64,000 nucleotides of DNA from Chloroflexi bacterium TSY (GCA_019217005.1 JAHBNG010000001.1:186001-250000); one strand, 5' to 3'. Counted from the first letter of the stretch, positions 26,845-37,863 are shown. Made by a program: numbers and translations. The notes: generated by a model from the letters alone, not told the origin.

Positions 26845-28193
26845 CTATTCGTACAACTCTGGATTGGCTGCCTTAAACGCTTCTGCCGACTCTACGATCA
26901 ACCCTTGGACAATGTCTTCATAAGCAATCGTCCAGTCACCGATGGGCACCATGCGCTCGCCGTCGAATTCATGCATTTGTGCAAAGGGTGACCCCATATG
27001 GTCGCTGTCCGATGTGGCCAACTCAGGTGGCACGAGATCTTCAAGACCGGTCTCAACCAGTGCTTCGGGCGTGATGTGTTCATAGCCCCAAACTACCTGC
27101 TCGCTGGTTATGGGATGACCAAACTTCTCGCCCGCCAGTTGGATGGATAGAGCTGCGATGGCCATGTTAAAGACGCCACGATTGTAGAGTTGCGTCCCGA
27201 CTTCCTCACGGGGGCCAAAGCCTTTATCCGCGTCATGAACCTTTGTCAGCAGTGTTGAAATAATGGGAATATCGGTGCCAGAGCTAGCCCAGTAGTTGGC
27301 GCGCACGCCTTTGGCAATGTCCGCTCCAGCAAGCTCAATGTCCTGATCAGTAGGTGACCAGGGGCTACCGATGATCTGCGACATCGGATAACCAACCCGC
27401 GCGGCTTCCTGCAAAGAGACGACTGTTGACTGGCCCCACATGCGCAGAATGACCCAATCTGGTTGGCTGCGGTCTGCAATGTCGGTCCAAACTGCGGTCT
27501 GCTCTAGACCAGGCCACTCGACTGGGAAAGTCTGTAACACAAATCCGAACTGCTCGGCTAACACCTCCATCAGTGGCAGGGTCTCGCGTCCATAGTCAAT
27601 ATCAGCATAGACCATGGCAATCTTCTTGCCCACCAACGCATCCTCACCCCCTCTTGTTTGGCGATAAACGCAGTTGTGGCGGCTTCGACCGTCCAGTAGG
27701 TCGGCGAGAGCAGGAAGTTGTACGGGAATGCCTCACCATAGGCTGCCGCCGAGATGCCGTAGCCAGTGTGTAGAATGGGCATTTTGTCCTCAAAGGCACG
27801 GGGCGTCACTGCATAGGTCGTTCCGGTGCTGAAGGGAATAAAGGTGACCATGTTGCCTTCCGTTTTGCCCCGCTCATAGGCTTCCACCCCTCGGGGCGTT
27901 TCATAGCCAGTTTCGATTTCCAAAACCTTCACTGGCCAGCCGTCAATGCCTCCATGATCATTGATATAGGTGGCCATATCTTGTATCCCATTGCCCATAG
28001 GGGTACCGGTATGCTGATAGCTGCCAGTGCGATAGCCAGCGACCGTTATGATGTATGGCTCTTTTGGTGCATCGGCCTCGACGGCTGCATCTGAGCCGCC
28101 GCCACCGTTTGATACAGCCGACCCCGCTTGTACACATCCCGCCAGTACAAGCAAAATACAGAGCAGGATCGACAGGATAAGTTGCTTCTTCAT
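26845..28193 (-). pseudogene. LivK-type ABC substrate-binding lipoprotein, one frameshift
   Basis: It starts with MKKQLILSILLCILLVLAGC, a clear lipobox signal. About 430 residues of a type I periplasmic binding protein follow (IITVAGYRTGSYQHTGTPMG, GKKIAMVYADIDYGRETLPL). This is the branched-chain amino acid/amide family (Peripla_BP_6). The frame changes at 27647-27651, a C run on the plus strand. One added base joins IAKQEG to GEDALVGKKIA, so the gene may be intact with a sequencing error. No Liv permease or ATPase genes are adjacent, so it is an orphan binding protein. Two small ABM-fold genes lie upstream. Confidence 0.7.
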
Positions 28194-28238
28194 GTTTATG
28201 TTTGCCTCCGGTTAGTAGTGTAACTATGTTATTTACGA

Positions 28239-28535
28239 TTAACTAGTCTTATACACCAAGACCTCGCCCGCCGTAATCTGCGGTGTGCTGGACAAAAGAT
28301 CGGCCAGATTTTCCTTGACCCAACCGGCGGCTATTTGATTCGATCCGGCCGCGTCTGCTTCGCTTTCAAAGATCGTGATAGACGCAACCGTGCCGTCCCC
28401 CGCATCGAAAGCGTAATAGCCGAGAAAGCCTGGTGCTTTGCTGATAATCGGCACAAACCCCTCACTAACATGCTGCATGACCTTGCTGACGACATCTTGC
28501 TGGATGCTTTCATAGCGTCGTACATTTGCGTACAT
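28239..28535 (-). CDS. ABM-like dimeric alpha/beta-barrel protein
   Basis: This 98-aa protein (MYANVRRYESIQQDVVSKVM, then APGFLGYYAFDAGDGTVASI) has the beta-alpha-beta-beta-alpha-beta order and GF-Y-F pattern of antibiotic-biosynthesis-monooxygenase-like (ABM) proteins. Such proteins form small dimeric barrels involved in oxidation, haem handling or unknown roles. The RBS (AAAGGAGCAG) is clear. It is followed by the LivK-type binding protein gene. Confidence 0.6.
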   Translation of the reverse strand: MYANVRRYESIQQDVVSKVMQHVSEGFVPIISKAPGFLGYYAFDAGDGTVASITIFESEADAAGSNQIAAGWVKENLADLLSSTPQITAGEVLVYKTS

Positions 28536-28566
28536 AATCTGCTCCTTTCTGAGGCGAAGACCCCAA

Positions 28567-28653
28567 TTAAGGAATCGGAATTAAATAAGTTGAACATGTC
28601 ATTCTCGAGTGAAACGAAGAATCTATGTTCAACATATTTAATGCTCATTCCTA
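28567..28653. repeat. MITE family 4, copy 2 (about 87 bp)
   Basis: Inverted ends TTAAGGAATCGGAATTAAAT and ATTTAATGCTCATTCCTAAA lie between two ABM genes. The centre carries CATTCTCGAGTGAAACGAAG, similar to the centre of the repeat at 60160. Confidence 0.45.
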
Positions 28654-28944
28654 AATATCCAATCCTTCAAAGACTTGGTCATTGACCGGTTTTGAATCAT
28701 TAAGCCAACTGTCGCTGATACTCTGCACAAGACGCCGGTACAGTCCCGCGGATTTGTATTCATCCAGATCCTCTTTGGTTCGGAAATGCATCACCGCTCC
28801 ATATTGGGTTGGATCATTTTGGGAACGGATGAATTCTACATGGTGCATCCCTTCGACGCCGCGCACTTCCGAGGCAACTTCACGCAGCCAAATCTCGACA
28901 TCTTTTTCGGGCAGGGCATGGTACGTTACAAAGCGAACGATCAT
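28651..28944 (-). CDS. ABM-like dimeric alpha/beta-barrel protein
   Basis: This 97-aa protein (MIVRFVTYHALPEKDVEIWL, then GVEGMHHVEFIRSQNDPTQY) is another small ABM-type barrel. The ATG at 28944 is 9 bases after AAGGAG, better spaced than the GTG at 28950. Its stop overlaps the repeat at 28567-28653. With the next ABM gene and the LivK-type gene it forms one direction of transcription. The ligand is unknown. Confidence 0.6.
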   Translation of the reverse strand: MIVRFVTYHALPEKDVEIWLREVASEVRGVEGMHHVEFIRSQNDPTQYGAVMHFRTKEDLDEYKSAGLYRRLVQSISDSWLNDSKPVNDQVFEGLDI

Positions 28945-29051
28945 GTGCACTCTCTCCTTTCGTTATTAATCTTCAGACGCTTGTTTGCAGACCACTGCAG
29001 TTGGTTCAGGTAAAAATGAATTCGCTCTGTCATCAAAGTTAACGTCTGCCT

Positions 29052-29315
29052 GTTGCGCAGACGTTGCTACGCGCGTTGCCAGATGCGTTGCACAGAGGCG
29101 AATTTTTTTGCGGAGGATAGAATGCGTTGTACATAGTGGACTTGATGGCCGATTCCGAACCGTCAACTGCGTGCGATAGGTTGGGGTTGCAAGTCGAGTG
29201 CATCGCACGGTTGAGCTGTTGAATAGACGATCCATGCGTTGTTTCACCTGCGCAACGCATTCTCGCTTTTCTGACCCCAAAGTAAAATGCTCCCTGTTGT
29301 AAAAAAATCCGTTGT
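29052..29315. repeat. Array of GTTGC/GTTGT repeats in a gene-free stretch
   Basis: GTTGC occurs at 29052, 29063, 29075 and 29087 (spacings 11, 12, 12). GTTGC/GTTGT in the wider form TGCGTTGT then recurs at 29126, 29186, 29238 and near 29296 and 29310, with an inverted copy TGCGCAACGCA at 29250. The stretch 28945-29407 has no gene. Helical spacing of the first four copies suggests protein binding sites. Confidence 0.35.
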
Positions 29316-29407
29316 ACATTTGCGTGATTTGACGTATAATGGAGTCAGTTTTGATTCGATTGCCTTTCGTACAATTTGTGTTTTCTCAGAAAAGTTGCCT
29401 ACACAGA

Positions 29408-30690
29408 TACCTAAGGCCAATCCAAAAAATAAAATATACGCGAGAAGGTGTTAAACTAGCTCTCCAAAAGGAGCAAAAATGACAATCTCGCCAGAAATGG
29501 TTGAAGTCTTGAAAGAGACGAAGGCCATGTTAAGTGGATACGAAAGAAGGCACTTCATGGCCCAAACGGTCAAAACGATATGCGAAGGGAGTCCGACGAA
29601 AGCAGAACGAGAGTTGGGCTGGAATCGGGCGACGATAGCCAAAGCCCTGGAAGAACTAGAAGGCGGCTTCTGTTATGTCGACCAAAGCCACCGACGTGGT
29701 CGCAAAAAAGCCATATCCCCACTTTACTGGCCGATATGGTTGAAATCGCCGATCAATTCAGCCAGACCGATCCCACCTTTCGACCCCCCAATTGTACACT
29801 CGACTAACCGCCGCCGAAATGCGTACCCAGCTCATCGAGCAGAAAGGATACACAGATGAGGAATTGCCTGGCGAAGAGGCCATCCGCTTGAAGCTCAATG
29901 AGTTAGGCTATGGCTCAAACCGGGTCAAAAAAAGTCAACCAGTGAAAAGATCCCAGAGACCGATGCGATCTTTGATAGAATTCATCAGATCAATCAAGAA
30001 GCGGATGCAGACGAGACGGTTCTGCGCCTCTTGGGATGCCAAAGCGACGATTTTACTTGACCGTTTCTCGAGAGAAGGGATAAGTCGAGTGGTTGTCAAA
30101 GCGCTCGATCATGACTTTCAAGATAAGAAGACCGAGAAAGTCACTCCTTTTGGCATTTACCTCCCTTCAACCAAGGAACTCTTTCTTTACTTGACTCAGT
30201 CGAAAGTGACGAGTGACTGTATTGTCGACTGCCTGATTGATTTTTGGGAAAGCGTACGTGAACACTTTCCTCACGTCAAGACCCTCGTGATCAATCAGGA
30301 CAATGGTCCCGAAAATCATACCCGTCGGACTCAGTTTATGTATCGTCTCTCTATTCAGCTCGCCTGCTACCCTCCTTATCACAGTAAATACAACCCCATC
30401 GAACGGGTTTGGGGCCATCTTGAAAAACACTGGAACGGTTCTCTTCTCGATTCTCTTGAGACCGTTCTCAATTTTGCCCGTTCTTTTCGCTTTAACCAAC
30501 TACAACCCTTCGTTCACCTGAATTCCACTCTTTATGAGACCGGCGTCAAACTCACTCAGAAAGAGATGGACCGTTTGGAACAACGCTTCCAACGTTTACC
30601 TGGTTTAGAAAAATGGTTTGTCCTTATTCCCCCTCTCCATTCTCTCGTTCGCGTATAATTATTTATTTTTTTGGTTTAGCCTAAGGTGCC
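29408..30690 (+). mobile_element. ISAzo13-like insertion sequence
   Basis: Inverted ends ACCTAAGGCCAATCCAAAAA (from 29409) and, reading inward from the right end, CCTTAGGCTAAACCAAAAA (to about 30686) enclose one transposase gene. A TATACGCGA motif occurs at both sub-ends. A target duplication is not obvious. Confidence 0.7.
29479..30658 (+). pseudogene. ISAzo13-family transposase with frameshifts
   Basis: About 390 codons. The N-terminal HTH-like part reads EGSPTKAERELGWNRATIAK. The catalytic core has SWDAKATILLDRFSREG (first Asp), TLVINQDNGPENHTRRTQFM (second Asp) and YHSKYNPIERVWGHLEKHWN (Glu region). The frame changes around 29710 and again briefly at about 29950-30040, where the other frame restores ETDAIFDRIHQINQEADADE. 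The start follows AAAAGGAGCAAAA. As read it is inactive. Confidence 0.75.
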
Positions 30691-30757
30691 TATAGCTTCG
30701 GCCATCCCACGAGCCATGGTGGTGTGATGCAACGGTTCTGGGGCACTCGATGCTATC

Positions 30758-33700
30758 ATGTCCACACTTAAGGTATTGCTGCTCGGCACCCCTCGCATAG
30801 AACTAGATGGTACGCCCGTCACGATTCGGCGTCGCAAAGCGTTCGCCTTGCTGATTTATCTAGCGGTGACTCAAGAACCTCATACGCGTGAAACGCTGGC
30901 GACCTTGTTCTGGTCTGACTATGACGAGAGGCGGGCGCGTGCTTACTTACGACGCGCCATCGCCGCCATCAACGAGGCGCTCGGCAAAGGGTGGCTATTG
31001 GCCGATCCTGAGCAAGTTGCGTTTGAACCATCGGCCAACCTCTGGCTGGATGTCGATCACTTTCGGCAATTGCTGGCAGAGTGTCAAACAGACGGTTACC
31101 CGTCAGATGATTTCCGTGCCGATTCTCTTGTCCCGTTGCGCGAAGCAGTTGATCTCTATCGGGGCGACTTCATGAGCGGCTTTCCCCTGCCCGACTGCCC
31201 CGATTTTGACAACTGGCAATTCTATGAAAGAGAGGTGCTGCGTCGCGGGTCTCAAGAAGCGCTTGAGAAGTTGGTGCATATCCACAGCAAACAAGCCGAG
31301 TATGCTCAGGCCATTCCCCTTGCCCAGCGTTGGTTGGCGCTGGACCCGCTGCAGGAAGCAGCCCACCGTCACCTGATGCAACTTTATACATGGACTGATC
31401 AACAGGCCATTGCTTTGCGTCAGTATCAAGAGTGCGTACGTCTGCTTAAGGCGGAATTGGGGGTTCCGCCAGAAGAGGGGACGACAGAATTGTTCGAGGC
31501 AATCAAGGCGAGGCGCTTGCTGCCGCCGAAGGAAATGACCAACAAGGATCGCATCCCAACTCTCCCTGATCCCCAATCGCCCCAAAATCCACATACTCAG
31601 AGCAGGCGTTCTGCAAACCTCCCATCCCAACCCACACCCTTCATCGGTCGCGATCAAGCGCCTCCTTCTCGATGAACCAGCCTGTCGCTTGTTGACATTG
31701 GTCGGTCCTGGGGGCATCGGCAAGACGCGTCTGTCGCTCCAATCCGCGACAAGCGTTCAAGACGACTATGCACAGGGCGTCTGTTTTGTCCCGTTAACCA
31801 GCGTCAATGATCCCGGCTTCATTGTCTCGGCTATTGCGGAAACGCTCAAGCTTTTATTTCACGGCAGCGTTGATCCCAAAGACCAACTCTTCAGCTATTT
31901 ACGCCAGAAGGAAATGCTGCTGATACTCGATAACTTTGAGCACCTTCTAGCTGGATCTGAATTGTTGGCTGAAATCACCTCGATTGCACCCCAAGTTCAA
32001 TTGCTCGTCACCTCGCGCGAGCGACTCAATCTGCAAGAGGAATGGGGCTATGAGGTGCAGGGAATGGCGTATCCAGAGACGCCAGATGAGACCGTTCAGA
32101 TCTTTGACTCATACAGTGCAATACAGCTATTTCTTCAGTGTGCTCATCGTGCCAAAGCCGACTTTGACCCAACCGACGAAGACATGCCGTATCTGATTCG
32201 GATCTGCCAATTGGTGGACGGTATGCCGTTGGGGTTGGAACTGGCCTCCACCTGGCTTCGGATGATGTCCTGTCAGGAAATCACACAGGAGATTGCTCAG
32301 AACTTAGATTTCCTGACCACCGCGATGCGTAATCTTCCCGACCGACACCGATCTCTACGCGCGGTTTTTGACCATTCTTGGCAGTTACTTTCAGAACAGG
32401 AACAGGTAATCTTTAGAAAACTATCGATCTTTCAAGGCGGCTGTACTCAAGACGCGGCTGCGCAGGTCGCGGGTGCCTCATTGCCGCTTTTGTCTGCCCT
32501 GGTTGATAAATCGCTACTGCGTCGCACCCGGGCTGGACGATATGAAATTCACGAGTTGATCAGACAATTTGGGGCTGAGAAATTGTCTGAGATTGAGACG
32601 GAAAAGGAACGGATAGAGACACAACATGAGCAATATTATGCTGCTTTTCTCAATCAACGCGCAGCCGACTTTAAGAGCCATAGGCAGAAGGAAGCCTTGG
32701 GTGAAATTCTAGCTGAGATTGACAATATACGGTCTAGTTGGCATCGGGCTATTGCCCATCAACAGCTCGATGCCATCAGAGATTCCCTCGACGCTCTTTG
32801 GTCATTCTATGAGATGCAAGGCTGGTTTCACGAGGGTGAGCAAATCTTTGCAAGTGCTGCAGAAAGCTTTGCGTTTGTACAAATGGGGCAAGGCTTAGGA
32901 TCAGAAGATGAGCTAAAGATTGCTTGGGGGCGAGCGTTGGCGTATCAGGGATGGTTCTGCTGGCGACTCGGTCAACAGAAGCGGTCCAAGCAATTGATGC
33001 AAGAGAGTATTCCCATCTTGCAAAACATTGGTGAAGTAGCCCGGACGACGCTAGCCTTCACCTACTATGTACTGGGTCTTTGCGACCTGGGAACGGGCAA
33101 TAAAACAACAGTCACATCTAGCTTTCAAAAGAGCTTGAGCCTTTACCAAGAAGCTGGCGATCGTTGGGGGCAGGGAATTGTATCGGTCCTATTGGGCAAG
33201 ATGATCAAAGATACAGGGAAATTACAAGAGGCGGCACAATTACAGCAAGAAAGTGCGAACCTGCTTGAAGAACTTGGCGATAAGCGAAATATGAAATTCG
33301 CCCTTGGCTATCTAGGGAGCAACTATCTGTATCTAGGGATGTACGCTCAGGCCGAACGTTGTCTACAAAAAAGCTACCAGATCAGTTTAACCTTGGATGA
33401 TCAGACTGGCATTGCCTGGGGATTGATATACTTGGGCCATTTTGCTATCTGGATTGGGGAACATGATAAGGCCCGATCATATCTGCAAGAAAGTCTGAAT
33501 CGCTGTCAAGAGATGGGGAATCAGGCCGGAATTGCCCGTTCTTTACAAGAGCTAGGCACCATATACTGTAGACAAAACGACTTCGACAAAGCCGAAGAGC
33601 TCTATCATGATAGCTCGACTATTCTTGAGGAAATAGGCTTGACTGGGCTCATGGCGTTCTGTTCAGATTCGTTGGGACTACTCGCTTGTGATCGGGGGGA

Positions 33701-34211
33701 TCTCTCTTTAGCAAAACAGCACTGGCAAGACGCACTAACATTGCATCAGGAAAGTAACCGTCTGTTCTGGATACCCCAAACGCTGGCCAAACTCGGTCAC
33801 GTTTCGTGGGCATTGGACGAAAAGCGAGCTGCACAAAGATTCTATCAGGAAGCATTGACAACAGCTCATCATATGGGAACAGTTCCTTTCGTCCTTGACA
33901 CCTTAAGCGGTACAGCTTTGCCTCTATGTAAAGGCAATCGAACCGATCAGGAACAGGCGGCAGAACGGCTGACGTTCGTGTGTCACCATCCCGCTGTTGG
34001 CTTTGAAACGAAGACGAAAGCGAGCAGACTCTTGAGCGAGCTGGCGAGTTCTTTACCAACAACCGTCTTTGCATCGGCGAAACAGCGCGGCCAAGCACGA
34101 GAATTGACGAGTACGGTCACCGAAATATTGGACGAACTTTCCAACCTCAATTGGGGCATCCTCTCTCAACACCGGTTTAAGAGACCATCCCAAAGTGGGG
34201 GCTGTCTCTGA
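30758..34211 (+). pseudogene. SARP/AfsR-type regulator: wHTH-BTAD-NB-ARC-TPR, one frameshift
   Basis: Residues 1-95 form an OmpR-like winged helix (KVLLLGTPRIELDGTPVTIR). Residues 100-250 form the bacterial transcriptional activation domain (LYRGDFMSGFPLPDCPDFDN). After the linker PSQPTPFIGRD the frame changes at about 31650-31680, and continues with an NB-ARC ATPase: Walker A LVGPGGIGKTRLSLQ, Walker B LLILDNFEHLLAG, and DGMPLGLELASTWLRMM. A TPR array follows to the end (for example AFTYYVLGLCDLGTGNKTT). Such proteins are signal-gated activators. The frame change lacks a few residues of the lead-in helix, so it may be a small deletion. Apart from it the 840-codon ATPase-TPR half is intact. 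Confidence 0.75.
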
Positions 34212-34542
34212 TAACTAGGGGAGGTGGAGTTGCATGAATTGTTCTATTACATTGCAACCTCTTCTGTGCGTGGAAATGGGACACTTGCTGTTCCGAATAC
34301 CTTTGCCCTGGTTTGGGATGCTCTCCTAATTATATTCGTCACATTGCATGTTTACCTGAATAAACTCTGACAATGAGCAGACAAAACCGATTGTCTTCCA
34401 CTAATACCATATCGCGGGTGCGAAAATGTCTTTCAATTTGCTGACAAACTACTCAGAGAAATCGTGTTGAAGATGTGAGTTGACCCAAAATAACATCTGC
34501 TTTTTCTTTATAGACCCGTTGTTCATAAGAGATAGAAAACCG

Positions 34543-34697
34543 GGGGTGGTTCAGAATTAGGTTTACACTTTTGATACATAGACAAAAATCTATATGAGGT
34601 CATTTTCTGCCTGAGCATGGCTCAAATTAGAAAATATAAACATCTTTTCTCTTTGCAAAAATGTAAACCTAATTGTCCGCCTAAAATGAACCACCCC
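34543..34697. mobile_element. MITE family 2, copy 1 (155 bp)
   Basis: Inverted ends GGGGTGGTTCA and TGAACCACCCC, with inner GGTTTACACTTTTG-type repeats. The element is flanked by the 8-bp direct repeat GAAAACCG on both sides. Its length equals that of copy 2 (61941-62095). The remaining gap 34212-34873 shows nothing else. Confidence 0.85.
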
Positions 34698-34873
34698 GAA
34701 AACCGTCATAAAAAAGCAACCACAACAAATTTTGCCAGATAAAAAGAGGGGGTAGGTTAATGAAAGTCTGATTTTATAGGGAAGTTAAACGGAAGGACTG
34801 TTAACCAAAGATTGTTTGTATCAGAACGTCAAGGAACCCAGAAAAACTACCAATTCGGAACATCGGTCGTCGC

Positions 34874-35338
34874 CTAATCTATCTCAGTTAATCCAATCAC
34901 TGCATACAATTGCTTCTGTTCTATCCAGGCTGGCAAAAATTCATCCAGAGTAACGACTTGCGGTGCGGTAGGGAAGAAGGGATCATTGAGGTGAATTTGA
35001 TCCTCTTCTATGCCAATGACAACGACAGCATGATTGGTAGTTTCATTCCAATACATTAAGTATTCCGTATCCACATAGACAATCGGTGGGAGTCCACTCT
35101 CTAGGTGCCTTTTCAGGATCCCGATACTGCCCAATTCTTCGATTGTTACAAAGAGTCCATAAGACTCCAACCCACTTAGATTACGGAACCAAGTTCCAAA
35201 AGATTGAATTTGCAGCCGCTGCATCAATTGGGGATATGTGTACGGGACCAGGAGATAATCGAGGACCATTGCGCTGCATGCCGCCAGACAGTCAGACTGC
35301 TGGCTCTGCTGTCGGTGTGAGACGGCTAACAATGTCAT
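34874..35338 (-). CDS. C39-like cysteine peptidase domain protein
   Basis: From the ATG at 35338 the protein has about 154 residues, beginning MTLLAVSHRQQSQQSDCLAA. The catalytic Cys sits in QSDCLAACSAMVLDYL (about residue 17), and the His/Asp region is NHAVVVIGIEEDQIHLNDPF (about 107-126). This is the peptidase C39 (bacteriocin-processing-like) core without ABC transporter domains or a signal peptide. The start lies 47 bp inside the end of the upstream gene (35292-35741), in another frame, so the pair is coupled. A degenerate homologous pair lies at 48805-49228. The substrate is unknown. Confidence 0.65.
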   Translation of the reverse strand: MTLLAVSHRQQSQQSDCLAACSAMVLDYLLVPYTYPQLMQRLQIQSFGTWFRNLSGLESYGLFVTIEELGSIGILKRHLESGLPPIVYVDTEYLMYWNETTNHAVVVIGIEEDQIHLNDPFFPTAPQVVTLDEFLPAWIEQKQLYAVIGLTEID

Positions 35339-35741
35339 TCGCTTTTTCTCGTAGGTGCATGATTTCCTCATTCGACAAAGGGACGACTTTATCCGTTCGG
35401 GCATCTACATCGATGGTTCCCAGCGTAGCCACTTTGTCAAATCCATACCAATATAAATCCACAGCCAGCCGCCAGATCGGATGCTCGCCTCCAAGAACCA
35501 ACATGGGATTGTTAGAACGTAAGGCCATACCTACTTCAAGTCCCAGGTAGGAATTGGCTGTCCGTCGAGCCTCTTCAGGCTTCACAGCAATTTCTTCCGA
35601 AAACTGTCCCTTCACTCTTAGTGGTCCAGCTTGAGGCCAGGGTTCTGTATATTCATAAACGACCTGAAACACGAGTTCCCTCCAACTTCTTTCCTGATCG
35701 ACAGCTAGTTTCCCTCTCATTGTAACGATCAAATTCGCCAT
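35292..35741 (-). CDS. Hypothetical protein partner of C39-like peptidase
   Basis: This 149-aa protein (MANLIVTMRGKLAVDQERSW) has a C-terminal half HPIWRLAVDLYWYGFDKVAT, GTIDVDARTDKVVPLSNEEI. The W-R-V...IDVDAxT..V.PL pattern recalls the strand pattern of PepSY-like domains. Its 3' end overlaps the C39-like gene. Parts of it are duplicated at 50608-50790 and its C-terminal pattern recurs at 48805-49008, also next to a C39-like remnant. Conserved pairing suggests the two proteins work together, but no function can be given. Confidence 0.5.
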   Translation of the reverse strand: MANLIVTMRGKLAVDQERSWRELVFQVVYEYTEPWPQAGPLRVKGQFSEEIAVKPEEARRTANSYLGLEVGMALRSNNPMLVLGGEHPIWRLAVDLYWYGFDKVATLGTIDVDARTDKVVPLSNEEIMHLREKANDIVSRLTPTAEPAV

Positions 35742-35896
35742 CAATCATATCATATGTGGAGGCGATCCTACTATAGCCTGAGATTGAGTAGGGCCTTTGT
35801 CGTGAGTCGGACCCAGATTGGCTTAAAATATATTATGGGGGGCATTCATACTCCGACTGAAATTCGAGTATTTTTGTGAATCCAGCCTGTTTAGAA

Positions 35897-35959
35897 GTTA
35901 CGCAGTTGGTCGGTTGAGTCGGGGACAGTTTCCTGTATCGAAACCAGCAACTGCGTAAC
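35897..35959. repeat. Short palindromic repeat (family 3), copy 1
   Basis: GTTACGCAGTTGGTCGGTTG and CAGCAACTGCGTAAC are the inverted ends of a 63-bp unit. An inverted, slightly diverged copy lies at 45061-45118. Confidence 0.55.
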
Positions 35960-36120
35960 CGCTACTGTTGTGATAAAAGTTGCAAGACGACGACGGGGAT
36001 GGGTTCCGATACTGGCTTTATATCAGTATCTATTTTAGCAAAAAAATTAATCCTATACAACATCTATTTTTTTGCGAATTGTGTTGTGGTTGATGGGCAA
36101 AATGTAGCTTGCTTCTAATC

Positions 36121-36155
36121 TTCGTTGGTGCAGATTTTATGTCCGCACCAACGAA
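36121..36155. terminator. Isolated hairpin TTCGTTGGTGC..GCACCAACGAA
   Basis: An 11-bp perfect stem with a 13-nt loop, followed by TTCC rather than a T run. It lies between a minus-strand gene start and repeats, so a terminator role is doubtful. Confidence 0.3.
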
Positions 36156-36196
36156 TTCCTGATGGTTGATCTACTAATGATCTTTTCTTGTAGTAT

Positions 36197-36439
36197 CAGT
36201 AGATCCAAAATGTGCCTTTTATCCGCGGAGGTAGCATTCTCTATTACACGCAGTAGACATAATCCTGCATTTCTCAGAGGTAGAGCGTTCAAATGGCGAA
36301 AAAAGACGCAGTAGAGAATCTCGGGCCATTTGGCACGCTCGAGTCTGTTCAGACTGAGAAATGCAGGATTATGTCTACTGCGTGTAATAGAGAACGCTGC
36401 GCCATGCTATGGCGACTCCGCGAGAATTTGGATCTACTG
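36197..36439. mobile_element. Composite palindromic element with MITE-1 ends
   Basis: The ends are CAGTAGATCCAAA and ATTTGGATCTACTG, as in MITE family 1, but the interior is unrelated. It contains a perfect 41-bp inverted repeat (36237-36277 against 36354-36394) with an inner imperfect repeat (GAGCGTTCAAATGGCG against GGCCATTTGGCACGCTC). AGACT is not present on both sides. The next gene begins 50 bp downstream. Confidence 0.7.
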
Positions 36440-36489
36440 AGGCTCTCATCTCCCTTTGGACAATCCGATGAGCGACTCGTCAGCCCAAT

Positions 36490-37639
36490 ATGTACTTCAA
36501 CTATTACACGCGTATCGCCCAAACCCGCTGGGAACGTTATAGCTTTTTACGGGGCTGGTGGCATGTGTATGCTGATGACCCACGCTGGACACCTCCCTAC
36601 TATCCTGGCCTGCGCCGTACCCTACAATCAACACAAGACCCGCACTTGACACGCATGTCAGCCGCTATGCTCTATGTGGAAGCGATCCCTGGTCGGTGGT
36701 CCAATAGTGGCACGGGTGGCACCTACAGCGCTGGCATCATGGAAGAGACGGTGGGGGCAACCATCATCCACTGTGACCCGCGCCGTCAAGATGCAACGGC
36801 TTATCTTGCACTGCTACGAGTTGTCAATGATGAAGAGTGCTTGGAACGACTCATGGGAAGTGTCATGGAGCATCTCTGGCAGCGGGGTGTGCGTCGCGTT
36901 ATCGGCCCAACTGGACTCTCACCCCATCTACAAAGTGGTGTCCTGCAGGATCATTTTCACCAACTGCCTCCGCTTCACACCCCATATAATCCACCCTATC
37001 TCCCTGAAGTTATCAGTAGCATGATGCGCCCATTGATCGAGAGTAGACTCTACCATACGACTATCCCCGCCCAGAACCTCATCATACAGGATCATCATGG
37101 AGACCCTAAACCTTGGCAACGTGGACCAGCCCAACTATTTCCATTAGCTCCCCGAAGATTAGCCAAGAGCTTGTTGCCGCTGCTGAGCGAGGCTTGCGCC
37201 TCTTGGAGCCACTGGCCGCCACTCGACAGCCAGGAGGCACTCTTTCTCTTGCGCCAGCTTGAACCGTGGCCCCTTTGCGGCTGGTTGGCGTACATCAATC
37301 GCAATCCGGTTGGCTTTGTGCTGCTCCAACCGGACTTGACAGCAAGTCTGCGGCTGGCTAAAGGCGGGCGCAATCCGTTGTGGCGACCGTGGCTTGCCTG
37401 GCGTGCTCGCAGACCTGCCTCCGCTGGACGTCTACTGTTTGGAGCTGTGTTACCCGAATGGCAGAGACAGGGGGATCGGCACTCAACTGTGGCGGCAGGC
37501 ACTTCTCACGGCTCAACACCAGGGATGGCGGACGCTAACCGTTGGTCCTGTACCTGTTGAGGTTGATGCTGTGAGTTTTTTGGAAAGGCGTGGCGCACAG
37601 CCGCAACAGCAGTACGTGCTTTATGAAGGGGAACTATAG
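36490..37639 (+). pseudogene. GNAT-family acetyltransferase, one frameshift
   Basis: About 380 residues. The N-terminal two-thirds (residues 1-330) show VEAIPGRWSNSGTGGTYSAG, LRVVNDEECLERLMGSVMEH and RRVIGPTGLSPHLQSGVL, like the two-domain GNAT proteins that carry a degenerate first domain. The C-terminal domain is RLLFGAVLPEWQRQG then IGTQLWRQALLTAQHQGWRT, the acetyl-CoA loop. The frame change is in a GGGGG run at 37469-37473; one fewer base restores QRQGIGTQLW. It is therefore probably a functional gene with a sequencing error or a very recent mutation. Substrate unknown. Confidence 0.65.
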
Positions 37640-37863
37640 TCATCGGGTATCCGTTCCGCCGCTTTCTGATTGCCACAACCACCGCCAAGTACGGCTCGTT
37701 TTGGGCGAAAAGTGACTGTCACCTCTTCGTTCGGTGCAGCAAGATGAACTGTTACGATTATTTATTCACGCGTTAGGACAGGTCGGATATCTGGCTTTAC
37801 TGCACCGAAACTATGCACAACAGTTTCGCAAACTTGTGATTCGGTCACAGGGAGACACTACAA

